From: Cognatundibacterium rivi
Lineage (GTDB): Bacteria > Pseudomonadota > Gammaproteobacteria > Burkholderiales > Burkholderiaceae_D
Assembly (NCBI RefSeq): GCF_018139565.1
Contig: NZ_JAGSPK010000008.1
Location: 36,940-100,939, forward strand
Direction of reading: 5' to 3'
DNA length: 64,000 bases
The notes beneath the pieces were generated by a model. That model was not told the DNA's origin, ran no database searches, and was given only the letters and a program-made list of their open reading frames with translations. This document shows, piece after piece, positions 56,632 to 64,000 of the stretch; the first letter of the stretch is position 1, and the number at the start of each line of letters is the position of its first letter. The translations under genes and the position numbers were made by a program.

Positions 56632-56653
56632 ATGCTGTCAGATGTGTGCCGAT

Positions 56654-57454
56654 TCAGAAAAATAATTTCTGTAACTCTGCCCCTGGATTTTCTGCCCGCA
56701 TAAATGCTTCACCGACCAGAAAACCATGCACATCCGCAGCGCGCATCCGTTTTACGTCATCAGGATTGAGGATGCCGGATTCCGTGATCACCAGTTTTTC
56801 CGGAGACAGTTTCGGCAGCAAGCCCAGCGTGGTATCCAGCGTTACATCAAAGGTGCGCAGATTACGGTTGTTAATCCCTAGCAGCGCGGTTTTCAGTTTA
56901 AGTGCGGCGTCCAGCTCTATGCCGTCGTGTACTTCAACCAGTACGTCCATACCGAGCTCATGCGCACAGGCTTCGAGCTCGGCCATCAGACCATGATCGA
57001 GCGCGGCAACGATCAGCAAGATACAATCAGCGCCCCATTTTCTGGCCTGATATACCTGATACAGATCGATCATGAAATCTTTGCGCAGCGCTGGTAACGC
57101 GCAGGCATTGCGTGCCTGTTGCAGATATTCCGGTGCGCCCTGAAAAAACTGCACATCTGTCAGTACCGACAAGCAGGCTGCGCCGTGCTGCTCATAACTC
57201 TTTGCGATGTCTGCCGGGTCAAAATTTGGCCGGATCACGCCTTTTGACGGCGATGCTTTTTTGACTTCCGCAATCACTGCAGGATTGCCTGCCGCGATTT
57301 TGTTGCGCAGCGCAGCTTCAAAACCACGCAGTTGTGCGCGTGCTTCTTTGTCGGATTCGACTTCGTCTCGCAGGCTGATCAGCGACTGATATTTTTTTGC
57401 TGCCGCAATCTCATCTTTTTTGACTGCCAGGATGTTGTTAAGTATGTCTGACAT
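56654..57454 (-). CDS. trpC: Indole-3-glycerol phosphate synthase
   Basis: 266 residues. Beta/alpha-barrel with [16 protein letters not shown] (Lys catalytic), [14 protein letters not shown] and [12 protein letters not shown]. Converts 1-(o-carboxyphenylamino)-1-deoxyribulose-5-P to indole-glycerol phosphate. Last gene of trpEGDC; trpD precedes it by 3 bases. trpF is not here. Confidence 0.97.
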   Translation of the reverse strand: MSDILNNILAVKKDEIAAAKKYQSLISLRDEVESDKEARAQLRGFEAALRNKIAAGNPAVIAEVKKASPSKGVIRPNFDPADIAKSYEQHGAACLSVLTDVQFFQGAPEYLQQARNACALPALRKDFMIDLYQVYQARKWGADCILLIVAALDHGLMAELEACAHELGMDVLVEVHDGIELDAALKLKTALLGINNRNLRTFDVTLDTTLGLLPKLSPEKLVITESGILNPDDVKRMRAADVHGFLVGEAFMRAENPGAELQKLFF

Positions 57455-57457
57455 GGC

Positions 57458-58489
57458 TTACTTTCCGAGTTGCTGAGTGACCTGAATGAACTGATCCATC
57501 TTGGCACGTGCAGCACCAGAGGCGATCGCTTCTTGTGCCTTTTTGACGCCGTCAGCAATCGAGTTGGCAACGCCCGCGCCGTATAAAGCCGCACCGGCAT
57601 TCAGGCTGACAATATCTTTCGCGGCACCGCTGACATTGTTCAGCACTTCCAGGACTTTTTCGCGCGACTCTTCTGCGCCGGAAACACGCAGATTACGGCT
57701 CGATACCATTTGCAGACCAAAGTCTTCCGGATGAATATCGTATTCACGGATTTCGCCATCGATCAGTTCACCAACCATGGTCGGTGCGCCGAGCGAGACT
57801 TCGTCCATATTGTCGCGCCCCCACACAACCAGCGCATGTTTAGCGCCCAGTCGTTGCAGTACGCGCACCTGGATACCAACCAGATCAGGATGGAATACAC
57901 CCATCAGAATATTCGGCGCGCCTGCAGGATTGGTCAGTGGTCCGAGGATGTTAAAGATGGTACGCACACCCAGTTCACGCCGCACAGGTGCCGCATGTTT
58001 CATCGCACCGTGATGGTTAGGCGCAAACATAAAACCGATACCGGTCTGAGCGACGGATTGTGCAATTTGTTCTGGATTCAGGTTGATGTTGACACCCAGC
58101 GCTTCGAGCACATCGGCGCTGCCAGATGATGAGGAAACGCTGCGCCCACCGTGCTTGGCGACGCGCGCTCCGGCGGCGGCAGTCACAAACATCGAGGTGG
58201 TGGAAATGTTGAACGTATTCGCGCCATCGCCGCCAGTGCCGACGATATCGATCATATTCTCGGTATTCACCAATGGTACTTTGGTCGAGAATTCGCGCAT
58301 GACTTGTGCTGCCGCGGTGATTTCACCGATGCTTTCTTTTTTGACGCGCAGACCTATCGTTAATGCGGCGATCATCAGTGGCGACATCTCGCCGCCCATG
58401 ATTTTGCGGAACAGATACAGCATTTCGTCATGGAATATTTCGCGGTGTTCGATCAGACGTGTCAGGGCTTCTTGCTGAGAAATAGTCAT
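57458..58489 (-). CDS. trpD: Anthranilate phosphoribosyltransferase
   Basis: 343 residues. GTGGDG (84-89) in [19 protein letters not shown] and [21 protein letters not shown] are intact. Transfers phosphoribose to anthranilate. Overlaps trpG by 4 bases. Confidence 0.97.
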   Translation of the reverse strand: MTISQQEALTRLIEHREIFHDEMLYLFRKIMGGEMSPLMIAALTIGLRVKKESIGEITAAAQVMREFSTKVPLVNTENMIDIVGTGGDGANTFNISTTSMFVTAAAGARVAKHGGRSVSSSSGSADVLEALGVNINLNPEQIAQSVAQTGIGFMFAPNHHGAMKHAAPVRRELGVRTIFNILGPLTNPAGAPNILMGVFHPDLVGIQVRVLQRLGAKHALVVWGRDNMDEVSLGAPTMVGELIDGEIREYDIHPEDFGLQMVSSRNLRVSGAEESREKVLEVLNNVSGAAKDIVSLNAGAALYGAGVANSIADGVKKAQEAIASGAARAKMDQFIQVTQQLGK

Positions 58490-59058
58490 TGTGCTGCTCC
58501 GGTCAGAAAGTTTTTCAACAGAGCATGGCCATGCTCTGAGAGGATGGATTCGGGGTGAAATTGCACGCCTTGCAGATTGAATTCTTTGTGGCGTACACCC
58601 ATGATTTCACCATCGTCAGTCCAGGCGGTGACTTCCAGACAATCCGGCAGCGTCGCGCGTTCAATCGCCAGCGAGTGATAGCGGATAACGGTGTAAGGGC
58701 TGGGTAAATTCCTGAAAACACCGACGCCGGTGTGCGCAATCATCGACGTCTTGCCATGCATGACTTGCTTGGCACGGATGATATTGCCGCCAAATGCCGC
58801 GCCTATGCTTTGATGACCAAGGCAAACGCCGAGAATCGGAATCTGACCGGCAAAACGTTCGATGACGGGAATAGAAATGCCAGCTTCATGCGGCGTGCAC
58901 GGGCCCGGTGAAATGCATATATGGTCCGGCTTTAATGCGGCGATTTCTTCCAGTGTGATTTCATCATTGCGGTAGGTGCGCACATCTTCACCCAGCTCGG
59001 CAAAATACTGCACGAGGTTGTAAGTGAAGGAATCATAGTTATCGATCATCAGCAGCAT
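58486..59058 (-). CDS. trpG: Anthranilate synthase component II (glutamine amidotransferase)
   Basis: 190 residues. Catalytic Cys79 in [12 protein letters not shown], and His-Glu in [19 protein letters not shown] near residue 51. Supplies ammonia to TrpE; may also serve PabB. Start overlaps the end of trpE by one base. Confidence 0.96.
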   Translation of the reverse strand: MLLMIDNYDSFTYNLVQYFAELGEDVRTYRNDEITLEEIAALKPDHICISPGPCTPHEAGISIPVIERFAGQIPILGVCLGHQSIGAAFGGNIIRAKQVMHGKTSMIAHTGVGVFRNLPSPYTVIRYHSLAIERATLPDCLEVTAWTDDGEIMGVRHKEFNLQGVQFHPESILSEHGHALLKNFLTGAAQ

Positions 59059-60555
59059 TTAAATTTCTCCGTCCAGACCATCTTGTACTTGTTCGGCCGC
59101 GCGTAATACGGCACGCGCCTTGTTTTCTGTTTCCTGCCATTCCATTTCAGGAATGGAATCTGCCACTACGCCCGCTGCCGCCTGCACATATAACATGCCG
59201 TCTTTCAGCACGCCGGTGCGTATCGCAATCGCCAGATCCATCTCGCCGCCGAATGACAGATAACCGCAGGCGCCGCCGTAAATACCACGTTTGACCGGTT
59301 CGAGTTCGTCGATCAGTTCCATCGCGCGCACCTTTGGCGCGCCGGACAGCGTACCGGCGGGGAAGGTCGCTTTCAGCACATCAAGGTTCGATAATTGCGG
59401 TTGCAATGTACCTTCGACATTCGAGACGATATGCTGTACGTGCGAGTATTTTTCGATGACCATCTGATCCGTCACTTTGACACTGCCAGTCGTCGCGATG
59501 CGGCCGATATCATTGCGTGCGAGGTCAATCAGCATCACGTGTTCGGCGATTTCTTTAGGATCGGCCAGCAATTCTTTGGCAAGTTCAGCGTCACGTTCTG
59601 GTGTCGTACCGCGCGGACGCGTGCCGGCGAGTGGGCGTATCGTGACTTTGCGCGAGCCATCATTCAGGCTTTCGTTGCGGACCAAAATTTCTGGTGAAGC
59701 ACCGATGATCTGCATGTCGCCAAAATTGTAGAAATACATATACGGCGACGGATTCAGTGAGCGCAGTGCGCGATACAGTGACAACGGTGAATCGACATAA
59801 GGTTTCTTGATGCGCTGCCCAACCTGCACCTGCATCAGGTCGCCCGCCATGATGTATTCCTTGGCCTTTTCAACGGCTTTTAAATAATCTTCTTTGGCGA
59901 AATCGCGTATCGATTCGGTGCGCACCGACGCCGATGTGACAGGCGCATCAACGCTGCGGCGTAACATCGCACGCAAATCTTTCAAACGCTGGCGCGCTTT
60001 TGACCATGCTTCTGCTTGTGTCGGATCAGCGTACACAATCAGATACAGCTTGCCTGACACATTGTCGATGACCGCTAATTCCTCGGTCACCAGTAACTGA
60101 ATTTCCGGCAGCCCGAGATCATCTTTTGGGGCACTGTGGGCGAGGCGTTTTTCGACATGGCGTACCGTATCGTAGCCAAAGTAACCAGCGAGGCCGCCGC
60201 AAAAACGTGGCATACCGGGACGCAATGCGACTTTGAAACGGCTTTGAAATTCTGCGATGAAGTCGAGCGGATTGCCGTGATACGTTTCGATGATCTCCCC
60301 ATTTCTGACTATTTCCACTTTTTCGCCGTAGCTGCGCAGCAAGGTATTGGCAGGCAGGCCGATGAAGGAATAACGTCCGAAACGCTCGCCGCCCATGACG
60401 GATTCGAGCAGGAATGTGTTTTTGCCTGCGTTCTGCGTTTGGGCAAGTTTCAGGTAAAGAGTCAGCGGGGTTTCCAGATCAGCGAATGCTTCCGCAATCA
60501 TCGGAATACGGTTGTAGCCTTGCGCGGCCAGCGATTTGAATTCGAGTTCGGTCAT
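59059..60555 (-). CDS. trpE: Anthranilate synthase component I
   Basis: 498 residues. The feedback-binding LLES motif (about residues 49-52, [21 protein letters not shown]) is present, then the chorismate domain with [10 protein letters not shown] and [18 protein letters not shown], and [16 protein letters not shown]. First committed step of tryptophan synthesis. The 270 bases upstream of it (to gph) contain a weak CGAG/CTCG hairpin and no clear Trp-rich leader, so attenuation is not evident. Confidence 0.97.
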   Translation of the reverse strand: MTELEFKSLAAQGYNRIPMIAEAFADLETPLTLYLKLAQTQNAGKNTFLLESVMGGERFGRYSFIGLPANTLLRSYGEKVEIVRNGEIIETYHGNPLDFIAEFQSRFKVALRPGMPRFCGGLAGYFGYDTVRHVEKRLAHSAPKDDLGLPEIQLLVTEELAVIDNVSGKLYLIVYADPTQAEAWSKARQRLKDLRAMLRRSVDAPVTSASVRTESIRDFAKEDYLKAVEKAKEYIMAGDLMQVQVGQRIKKPYVDSPLSLYRALRSLNPSPYMYFYNFGDMQIIGASPEILVRNESLNDGSRKVTIRPLAGTRPRGTTPERDAELAKELLADPKEIAEHVMLIDLARNDIGRIATTGSVKVTDQMVIEKYSHVQHIVSNVEGTLQPQLSNLDVLKATFPAGTLSGAPKVRAMELIDELEPVKRGIYGGACGYLSFGGEMDLAIAIRTGVLKDGMLYVQAAAGVVADSIPEMEWQETENKARAVLRAAEQVQDGLDGEI

Positions 60556-60825
60556 GGTTTTCTTTCAGCCGTCAGCCATAGCTCGCGATGCCTGCAGACA
60601 CAGAAAACGAGCAAAAAGACTCGCATCTTGAGTAAGGACGGATAAGACAGATTGATAAAACAAGCGACAAGTCGTGCGGAGGATGTGCAGAGCCAGTCGC
60701 GGCATTCCAGGATTAAGAGGATTGCCAGCGTCGCCATAGCCAGGCCTCAAAGGCACCTGGTGTTATTTCGGGACGTTTGTTTTCGGGAAACATTCGTGAG
60801 TGGAATGAAAGTGATTAATGTCGAA

Positions 60826-61509
60826 TTAATGTTGATTTTCTGTTGCCAGCAGTCGTGCCGCTTCCAACAGTGTGCCGACTATACCATCACTTTGAATTGT
60901 TTGTACAGCCTCGCCGTGGTTGTAACCATAGGGCACAGTGAGTACCGGGCAACCTGCTGCGCGCGCCGCGATGGCGTCATTGCTGGAGTCGCCGATGGCC
61001 AGAATATGCGCTGGCGCAATCACAAACTGTTTGCTAACCTCCAACAATGGCTGCGGATCCGGCTTTTTCCGCGGGAAAGAATCGCCACCGAAAGTCAGTT
61101 CAAAATAGGAAGACAAGCCTTTTTTCTGCATCAGTGGTATCGCGAAAGCGAGCGGTTTATTTGTGACGCAGGCGAGCCGCAGACCCATTGCCTGCATTGC
61201 TTGTAAACCTTCAATAACTTCCGGGTACAGCGTGCTGTGATCGCCATTGATGTCGAGATAATGGCGCTGGTAAGACGCCATCCCTTGCGCAAAATGTCGT
61301 TGCACTCCCGCTTCATCGAAATCCAGACGCAGGACGCGCGTGATCAGATTTTCTGATCCTTTGCCGACCATAGATTTCACCATGTCGAGCGTGATTGGCA
61401 TCAGGGAAAAATCATTCCGCATACGATTGATCGCGACCAGAAAATCCGGCGCAGTATCGAGCATAGTGCCGTCAAGATCAATGATGACGGCGTTGATATT
61501 ATTAAACAT
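60826..61509 (-). CDS. gph: Phosphoglycolate phosphatase
   Basis: 227 residues of the HAD superfamily: motif I VIIDLDGTMLDT, motif II CVTNKP, motif III with Lys in FPRKKPDPQPLL and motif IV IGDSSNDAIAARAAG. Removes 2-phosphoglycolate. It lies between rpe and trpE, the order common in this group. Confidence 0.93.
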   Translation of the reverse strand: MFNNINAVIIDLDGTMLDTAPDFLVAINRMRNDFSLMPITLDMVKSMVGKGSENLITRVLRLDFDEAGVQRHFAQGMASYQRHYLDINGDHSTLYPEVIEGLQAMQAMGLRLACVTNKPLAFAIPLMQKKGLSSYFELTFGGDSFPRKKPDPQPLLEVSKQFVIAPAHILAIGDSSNDAIAARAAGCPVLTVPYGYNHGEAVQTIQSDGIVGTLLEAARLLATENQH

Positions 61510-61531
61510 GGCGATGTCTGTTGAATGTCTG

Positions 61532-61588
61532 AATAAACATGCGTCTCCTGGCAGGAAATGGCGCCATAAGCCGCATGTTTATTGGGAG
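61532..61588. repeat. Dispersed hairpin repeat, copy B (3' of rpe)
   Basis: Related to copy A at 56581-56631; here perfect 12-bp arms AATAAACATGCG (61532-61543) and CGCATGTTTATT (61572-61583), with ATGGCGCCAT inside. It begins 30 bases past the rpe stop, on the leftward strand, in the rpe-gph gap. Confidence 0.65.
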
Positions 61589-61617
61589 TCTGAAACGTAA
61601 GCGGTGAATGATGGGAT

Positions 61618-62283
61618 TCAGACTTTGCCGAGTTCTGTGCGCATGGCGTCAATCACGCCTTTGTAATCTGGCTTGCCAAATATCGCTGAACCGGCAACAA
61701 ACGTATCTGCGCCTGCTGCTGCGATCTCGCGGATATTGTCTATCTTCACGCCACCATCCACTTGCAGCATGATGTCGCGACCTGATTCGTCAATTAATTT
61801 ACGTACAGCGGCAATTTTTTTCAAGGTGTGTGGAATAAACGATTGACCGCCGAAACCGGGGTTGACTGACATCAGCAAGATCAGATCCAGCTTGTCCATG
61901 ACATGTTCTAACACATGCAAGGATGTCGCCGGATTCAGCACCAGACCGGCTTTGCAGCCATGGTCGCGGATTAATTGCAGGCTGCGGTCGATGTGCTCAG
62001 AACCCTCGGGATGAAAGCTGATGATATTCGCGCCAGCTTTGGCAAAATCGGGAATGATGCGATCAACGGGCTTGACCATCAGATGAACATCAATCGGCAC
62101 CTGCACATGCGGACGTATCGCCTCACAGACCAACGGGCCTATGGTCAGATTCGGGACGTAATGGTTATCCATGACGTCAAAGTGAATCATGTCGGCACCG
62201 GCAGCGACGACATTGCGCACTTCCTCGCCCAGTCGGGCAAAGTCGGCGGATAAAATACTGGGAGCAATTCGGTAGGTTGTCAT
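61618..62283 (-). CDS. rpe: Ribulose-phosphate 3-epimerase
   Basis: 221 residues from ATG 62283; a longer frame to 62361 begins with non-homologous residues. Barrel start [19 protein letters not shown], metal site [23 protein letters not shown] and [13 protein letters not shown], then QVDGGVK. Interconverts ribulose-5-P and xylulose-5-P. First of the rpe-gph-trp run. Confidence 0.97.
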   Translation of the reverse strand: MTTYRIAPSILSADFARLGEEVRNVVAAGADMIHFDVMDNHYVPNLTIGPLVCEAIRPHVQVPIDVHLMVKPVDRIIPDFAKAGANIISFHPEGSEHIDRSLQLIRDHGCKAGLVLNPATSLHVLEHVMDKLDLILLMSVNPGFGGQSFIPHTLKKIAAVRKLIDESGRDIMLQVDGGVKIDNIREIAAAGADTFVAGSAIFGKPDYKGVIDAMRTELGKV

Positions 62284-62413
62284 GGCAATGGTCTTGCAAA
62301 AGGAAAGATGCGCTATTTTACCTCGCGTCATCCATGTCGTCTTTGTCATCCTCTGGCACAATAGAGATTCAATTTAGAGATTCAATTGCAGTTGATAAAG
62401 AAAAGAGGAGACT

Positions 62414-62788
62414 GTGGCTACCTACGAGATGAGTGTGTCCGTCGCGACGCAGTATTTGCAAGAACAATCCAATCCGGATCAGGCTAACTTTGTGTTTGCT
62501 TACACCATAACGATTAAAAATACCGGGACGGTGGCGGCGCAGGTGATTGCACGTCACTGGATTATTACAGATGCAAAGAATCACACTGAAGAAGTAAAAG
62601 GATTGGGTGTGGTCGGGCACCAGCCGTTTTTGCAACCTGGACAAAGTTTTGAATACACCAGCGGCAGTTCTTTAACGACGCCGCAGGGAAGTATGAAAGG
62701 TTCTTATTTCTGCGTGGCGGAAGATGGGCATCGTTTTGAAGTGGCGATTCCTGAGTTTGTACTCTCTATTCCGCGCACTTTGCATTAG
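62414..62788 (+). CDS. apaG: ApaG (CO2+/Mg2+ efflux-associated) protein
   Basis: 124 residues, starting GTG 62414 with GAGGAG upstream. A single immunoglobulin-like domain with FAYTITIKNTGTVAAQVIARHWIITDAKN, EVKGLGVVGHQPFLQPGQSFEYTSG and GSMKGSYFCVAEDG. Divergent from rpe; function only partly understood. Confidence 0.96.
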   Translation: MATYEMSVSVATQYLQEQSNPDQANFVFAYTITIKNTGTVAAQVIARHWIITDAKNHTEEVKGLGVVGHQPFLQPGQSFEYTSGSSLTTPQGSMKGSYFCVAEDGHRFEVAIPEFVLSIPRTLH

Positions 62789-62807
62789 TTAATTGAAGCG
62801 ATGAAGC

Positions 62808-62948
62808 TCAGTTACTGTCGTTCTTGCTGTCAGTTTGTTCTTCAATGCGCGGTTTGTTTTCCGGGCGTCGTCCGGAAAACATGGTCCACCATACGATAAA
62901 GATCAATATAAAGAGCGCCATTCCGGCTTCTAATAACAATAACCACAT
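62808..62948 (-). CDS. Small one-helix membrane protein
   Basis: 46 residues from ATG 62948, with AAAGGA 8 bases upstream. A membrane helix (WLLLLEAGMALFILIFIVWWTMF) is followed by a charged tail (SGRRPENKPRIEEQTDSKND). The stop is 20 bases from the apaG stop; convergent. Not recognised; longer in-frame N-terminal extension to 63080 looks non-coding. Confidence 0.7.
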   Translation of the reverse strand: MWLLLLEAGMALFILIFIVWWTMFSGRRPENKPRIEEQTDSKNDSN

Positions 62949-63063
62949 AGATTTCCTTTGATTACAATCTGGCTGCTCTGCAAATAGATAAGCTGGATTG
63001 TTTGAGTAATTTAGCCTTGCCGCGCTGAGCGGCACATCCATTGACACTATATAGGAGACTTCC

Positions 63064-63840
63064 ATGGAATTCGAATGCATATTAGTAGAGACAAAAGAAA
63101 AGGTGGGACTGATTACTCTGAATCGCCCTAAGGCATTAAATGCGCTGAATGATCAGTTGATGAATGAACTGGGCGTGGCTTTAAAAGCGTTTGAGCATAA
63201 TGATACGATCCAATGCATCGTGATTACCGGAAGTCAGAAGGCGTTTGCTGCCGGTGCAGATATTGCGGCAATGGCGAACTACTCGTTCATGGATGCCTAT
63301 AAAGGCGATTACATCACGCGGAATTGGGAAACAATCCGTCAGATTCGCAAGCCAGTCATTGCTGCGGTTGCAGGTTATGCCTTAGGCGGTGGTTGTGAAT
63401 TGGCGATGATGTGCGATTTCATCATCGCCGCTGATAATGCAAAATTTGGGCAGCCTGAGGTGAAGTTGGGAACCTTGCCGGGGGCTGGTGGTACGCAGCG
63501 TTTGCCTCGCGCCATTTCTAAAGCGAAGGCGATGGACATGTGCCTGACTGCGCGCATGATGGATGCGGAAGAAGCGGAGCGCGCCGGACTGGTATCGCGC
63601 ATTGTGCCGGCTGATATGTTGCTGGAGGAAGCGCTGTCAGCGGCGGCAACGATTGCCAGCATGTCGTTGCCTGTCATTATGATGATTAAGGAATCTGTTA
63701 ATCGCGCTTACGAAACTACTTTGTCAGAAGGCGTGCATTTTGAACGTCGCCTGTTTCATTCAAGTTTCGGAACCGAAGATCAAAAAGAAGGCATGAAAGC
63801 ATTCCTGGAAAAACGCACCCCTGAATTTAAGAATCAATAA
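63064..63840 (+). CDS. Enoyl-CoA hydratase
   Basis: 258 residues, crotonase family: [14 protein letters not shown], oxyanion [11 protein letters not shown], Glu in [17 protein letters not shown] and second Glu in [21 protein letters not shown]. Both catalytic Glu are present. Hydrates trans-2-enoyl-CoA in fatty-acid or amino-acid breakdown; chain length unclear. AGGAG precedes the ATG. Confidence 0.93.
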   Translation: MEFECILVETKEKVGLITLNRPKALNALNDQLMNELGVALKAFEHNDTIQCIVITGSQKAFAAGADIAAMANYSFMDAYKGDYITRNWETIRQIRKPVIAAVAGYALGGGCELAMMCDFIIAADNAKFGQPEVKLGTLPGAGGTQRLPRAISKAKAMDMCLTARMMDAEEAERAGLVSRIVPADMLLEEALSAAATIASMSLPVIMMIKESVNRAYETTLSEGVHFERRLFHSSFGTEDQKEGMKAFLEKRTPEFKNQ

Positions 63841-63854
63841 GTTATAAATAATTA

Positions 63855-63893
63855 TCCGTATTTCTTGCGAATACGGAGTGGTTTTGCTATAGT
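63855..63893 (+). promoter_or_regulatory. Hairpin and candidate promoter after the enoyl-CoA hydratase gene
   Basis: TCCGTATT (63855-63862) and AATACGGA (63870-63877) form an 8-bp hairpin 15 bases after the stop. TTGCGA (63865-63870) and TATAGT (63888-63893) give a promoter with 17-base spacing overlapping it, so the same site could end one transcript and start another. Confidence 0.5.
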
Positions 63894-63899
63894 TCGGCT

Positions 63900-63950
63900 C
63901 CCGCTGAGAAGCGGGGGTAGAAAGTGAAGCGCTGCAGTTAAAAATGCAGC
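63900..63950 (+). other. Two hairpins downstream of the candidate promoter; possible structured leader
   Basis: CCCGCT/AGCGGG (63900-63915) has a GAGA tetraloop of the GNRA type; GCTGCA/TGCAGC (63931-63950) follows. They lie a few bases after the predicted start of transcription, near the window edge. I cannot assign them to a known riboswitch or RNA; the downstream gene is not visible. Confidence 0.4.
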
Positions 63951-64000
63951 AAGCATAGTCAACAACCGAAGTCATGCCAAGTGATCCGATTGGTGTCCGC

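Noticed and set aside
60552..60737. Frame upstream of trpE that might be a Trp leader peptide
   Set aside because: Only two isolated Trp codons, no tandem Trp, and no convincing antiterminator/terminator pair; the CGAG/CTCG hairpin is too short to be called an attenuator.
1..64000. CRISPR array or transposase in the window
   Set aside because: No regularly spaced direct repeats and no DDE or IS-family transposase frames are visible; the only recombinase is the broken integrase.

Overview
The window looks like a chromosomal segment of a betaproteobacterium, most likely of the Burkholderiales (Oxalobacteraceae-like). This is an inference from the gene content (ubiX/grxD, hemA-prfA-prmC, minCDE, trpEGDC with gph and rpe, lpoB, DUF3429, an M61 peptidase), the moderate GC and the protein signatures; no rRNA is present to confirm it. 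Most of the window is ordinary core chromosome. It is interrupted by low-GC accessory patches at about 2.3-5.3 kb, 7.3-8.9 kb and 47.6-51.2 kb.

Layout. Positions 1-5.1 kb hold two leftward surface-lipoprotein genes: a phytase-like esterase cut by the window edge and a large BACON/propeller-like protein. A cluster of hairpins lies between them. Positions 5.3-7.0 kb hold ubiX, grxD and a small anchored protein. Positions 7.3-8.7 kb hold an isolated protein with a HEPN-type RNxxxH motif. Next come tex, a secreted alpha/beta hydrolase, and a rightward four-gene envelope operon (TPR lipoprotein, YcfL-like protein, LpoB, CsgG-like protein). Leftward from 16.7 to 21.0 kb are a GNAT gene, prmC, dsbB, prfA and hemA. 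From 21.1 to 26.0 kb is a signalling module: OmpR-type regulator, LysM/FecR protein and CHASE2 histidine kinase. minCDE follows.

Positions 28.4-37.4 kb form an organosulfur-scavenging block. Eight tightly spaced leftward genes (sfnB-like, metN, metI, metQ, flavin monooxygenase, ssuA, ssuC, ssuB) face a divergent O-acetylhomoserine sulfhydrylase. The likely flow is import of organosulfur compounds by two ABC transporters, oxidative release of sulfite by two flavin-dependent enzymes, and reassimilation of sulfide by MetY. Positions 37.9-47.6 kb hold an acyl-CoA synthetase, an MFS pump, a LysR regulator, a DedA-rhodanese fusion, OsmC, DoxX, pirin and a LemA/TPM set.

Positions 48.1-51.3 kb are an island scar next to tRNA-Phe. 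It holds a GNAT-like gene, a frameshifted tyrosine integrase, and a two-gene unit of an AAA15-type ATPase with a 160-residue partner, which is a plausible uncharacterised defence module. Core genes resume afterwards: a UbiH-family hydroxylase, DsbC, a MobA-like transferase, DUF3429, an M61 peptidase, then leftward rpe-gph-trpEGDC, apaG, a 46-residue membrane protein and an enoyl-CoA hydratase.

The main non-coding signals are: two pairs of G-tract motifs, each pair spaced exactly 63 bp apart (6.36-6.43 and 11.57-11.64 kb); two related hairpin repeats just past the stop codons of trpC and rpe; and a hairpin cluster with alternative pairing at 2.3-2.43 kb.
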